Below, piece by piece: positions 63,995-64,000 of a stretch of 64,000 nucleotides of DNA. The first letter of the stretch is position 1. Every line of letters begins with the position of its first letter. A program made the position numbers and the translations under genes. The notes under the pieces are model-generated. The model saw nothing but the letters and a program-made list of their open reading frames with translations, searched no databases and had not been told where the DNA came from. Source of the stretch: Winogradskyella sp. KYW1333 (lineage in GTDB: Bacteria; Bacteroidota; Bacteroidia; Flavobacteriales; Flavobacteriaceae); assembly GCF_003335675.1 (NCBI RefSeq), contig NZ_QPHL01000015.1:310001-374000 (forward strand), given 5' to 3'.

Positions 63995-64000
63995 GTAGGT

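Overview
The window is AT-rich chromosomal DNA that looks like a member of the Flavobacteriaceae (Bacteroidota). The evidence is: repeated matches to the Bacteroidota promoter consensus (TTG at -33, TAnnTTTG at -7); a subtilisin-like protease with a type IX secretion sorting domain; a FecI/FecR/STN-TonB receptor set; a long SecA (1118 residues); bacillithiol synthesis (BshC); and small families typical of this group (DUF2795, DUF2911, DUF922). I cannot fix the genus from the sequence alone, and I saw no rRNA, tRNA, CRISPR array or transposase.

Region 1 (1-17530, all minus strand) is a surface polysaccharide (capsule or O-antigen) locus read from a promoter at 17502-17530. It starts with Wza- and Wzc-like export and chain-length proteins. 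Next come a sugar-phosphate transferase and a TviB/TviC-type UDP-sugar dehydrogenase and epimerase pair. A Wzm/Wzt ABC exporter follows, then glycosyltransferases, methyltransferases, a KpsS-like protein and a second epimerase. A FkbM-type methyltransferase gene (125-877) is broken by two in-frame stops. A four-helix-bundle (S23/IVP-family) gene sits exactly between wzm and wzt and is bracketed by inverted arrays of a 7-bp repeat, so it looks like a small inserted unit.

Region 2 (17543-31670) is mostly housekeeping: an ABC-F protein, a methyltransferase, a LolD-like ATPase, cobalamin adenosyltransferase, DUF2795, secA, an M23 peptidase without a signal peptide, DUF2911, the MeaB chaperone, a GT2, a PAP2 phosphatase and a MATE pump. 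Strong terminators follow the DUF2795 gene and secA.

Region 3 (31719-40829) is the accessory region and the most unusual part. Four imperfect inverted-repeat elements (31888-32020, 32574-32672, 32825-32959, 40228-40367) share one layout that matches integron attC sites. Two single-gene units, a secreted cupin and a possible immunity protein, have the shape of integron gene cassettes. The array ends exactly inside a truncated glycoside hydrolase family 130 gene. No integrase is visible. Between the elements lies a 7.3-kb block with an ECF sigma factor, FecR anti-sigma factor, TonB-dependent receptor and two divergent acidic repeat lipoproteins.

Region 4 (41140-64000) is again mostly core: nitronate monooxygenase, a T9SS-exported S8 protease, mnmA, lipoproteins, a fasciclin protein, yidC, pyrG, an OsmC/DUF922/DUF3820 group, a LysM plus periplasmic-binding-fold protein, guaA, bshC, and M14 and M16 peptidases. 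The last gene appears frameshifted near its end.
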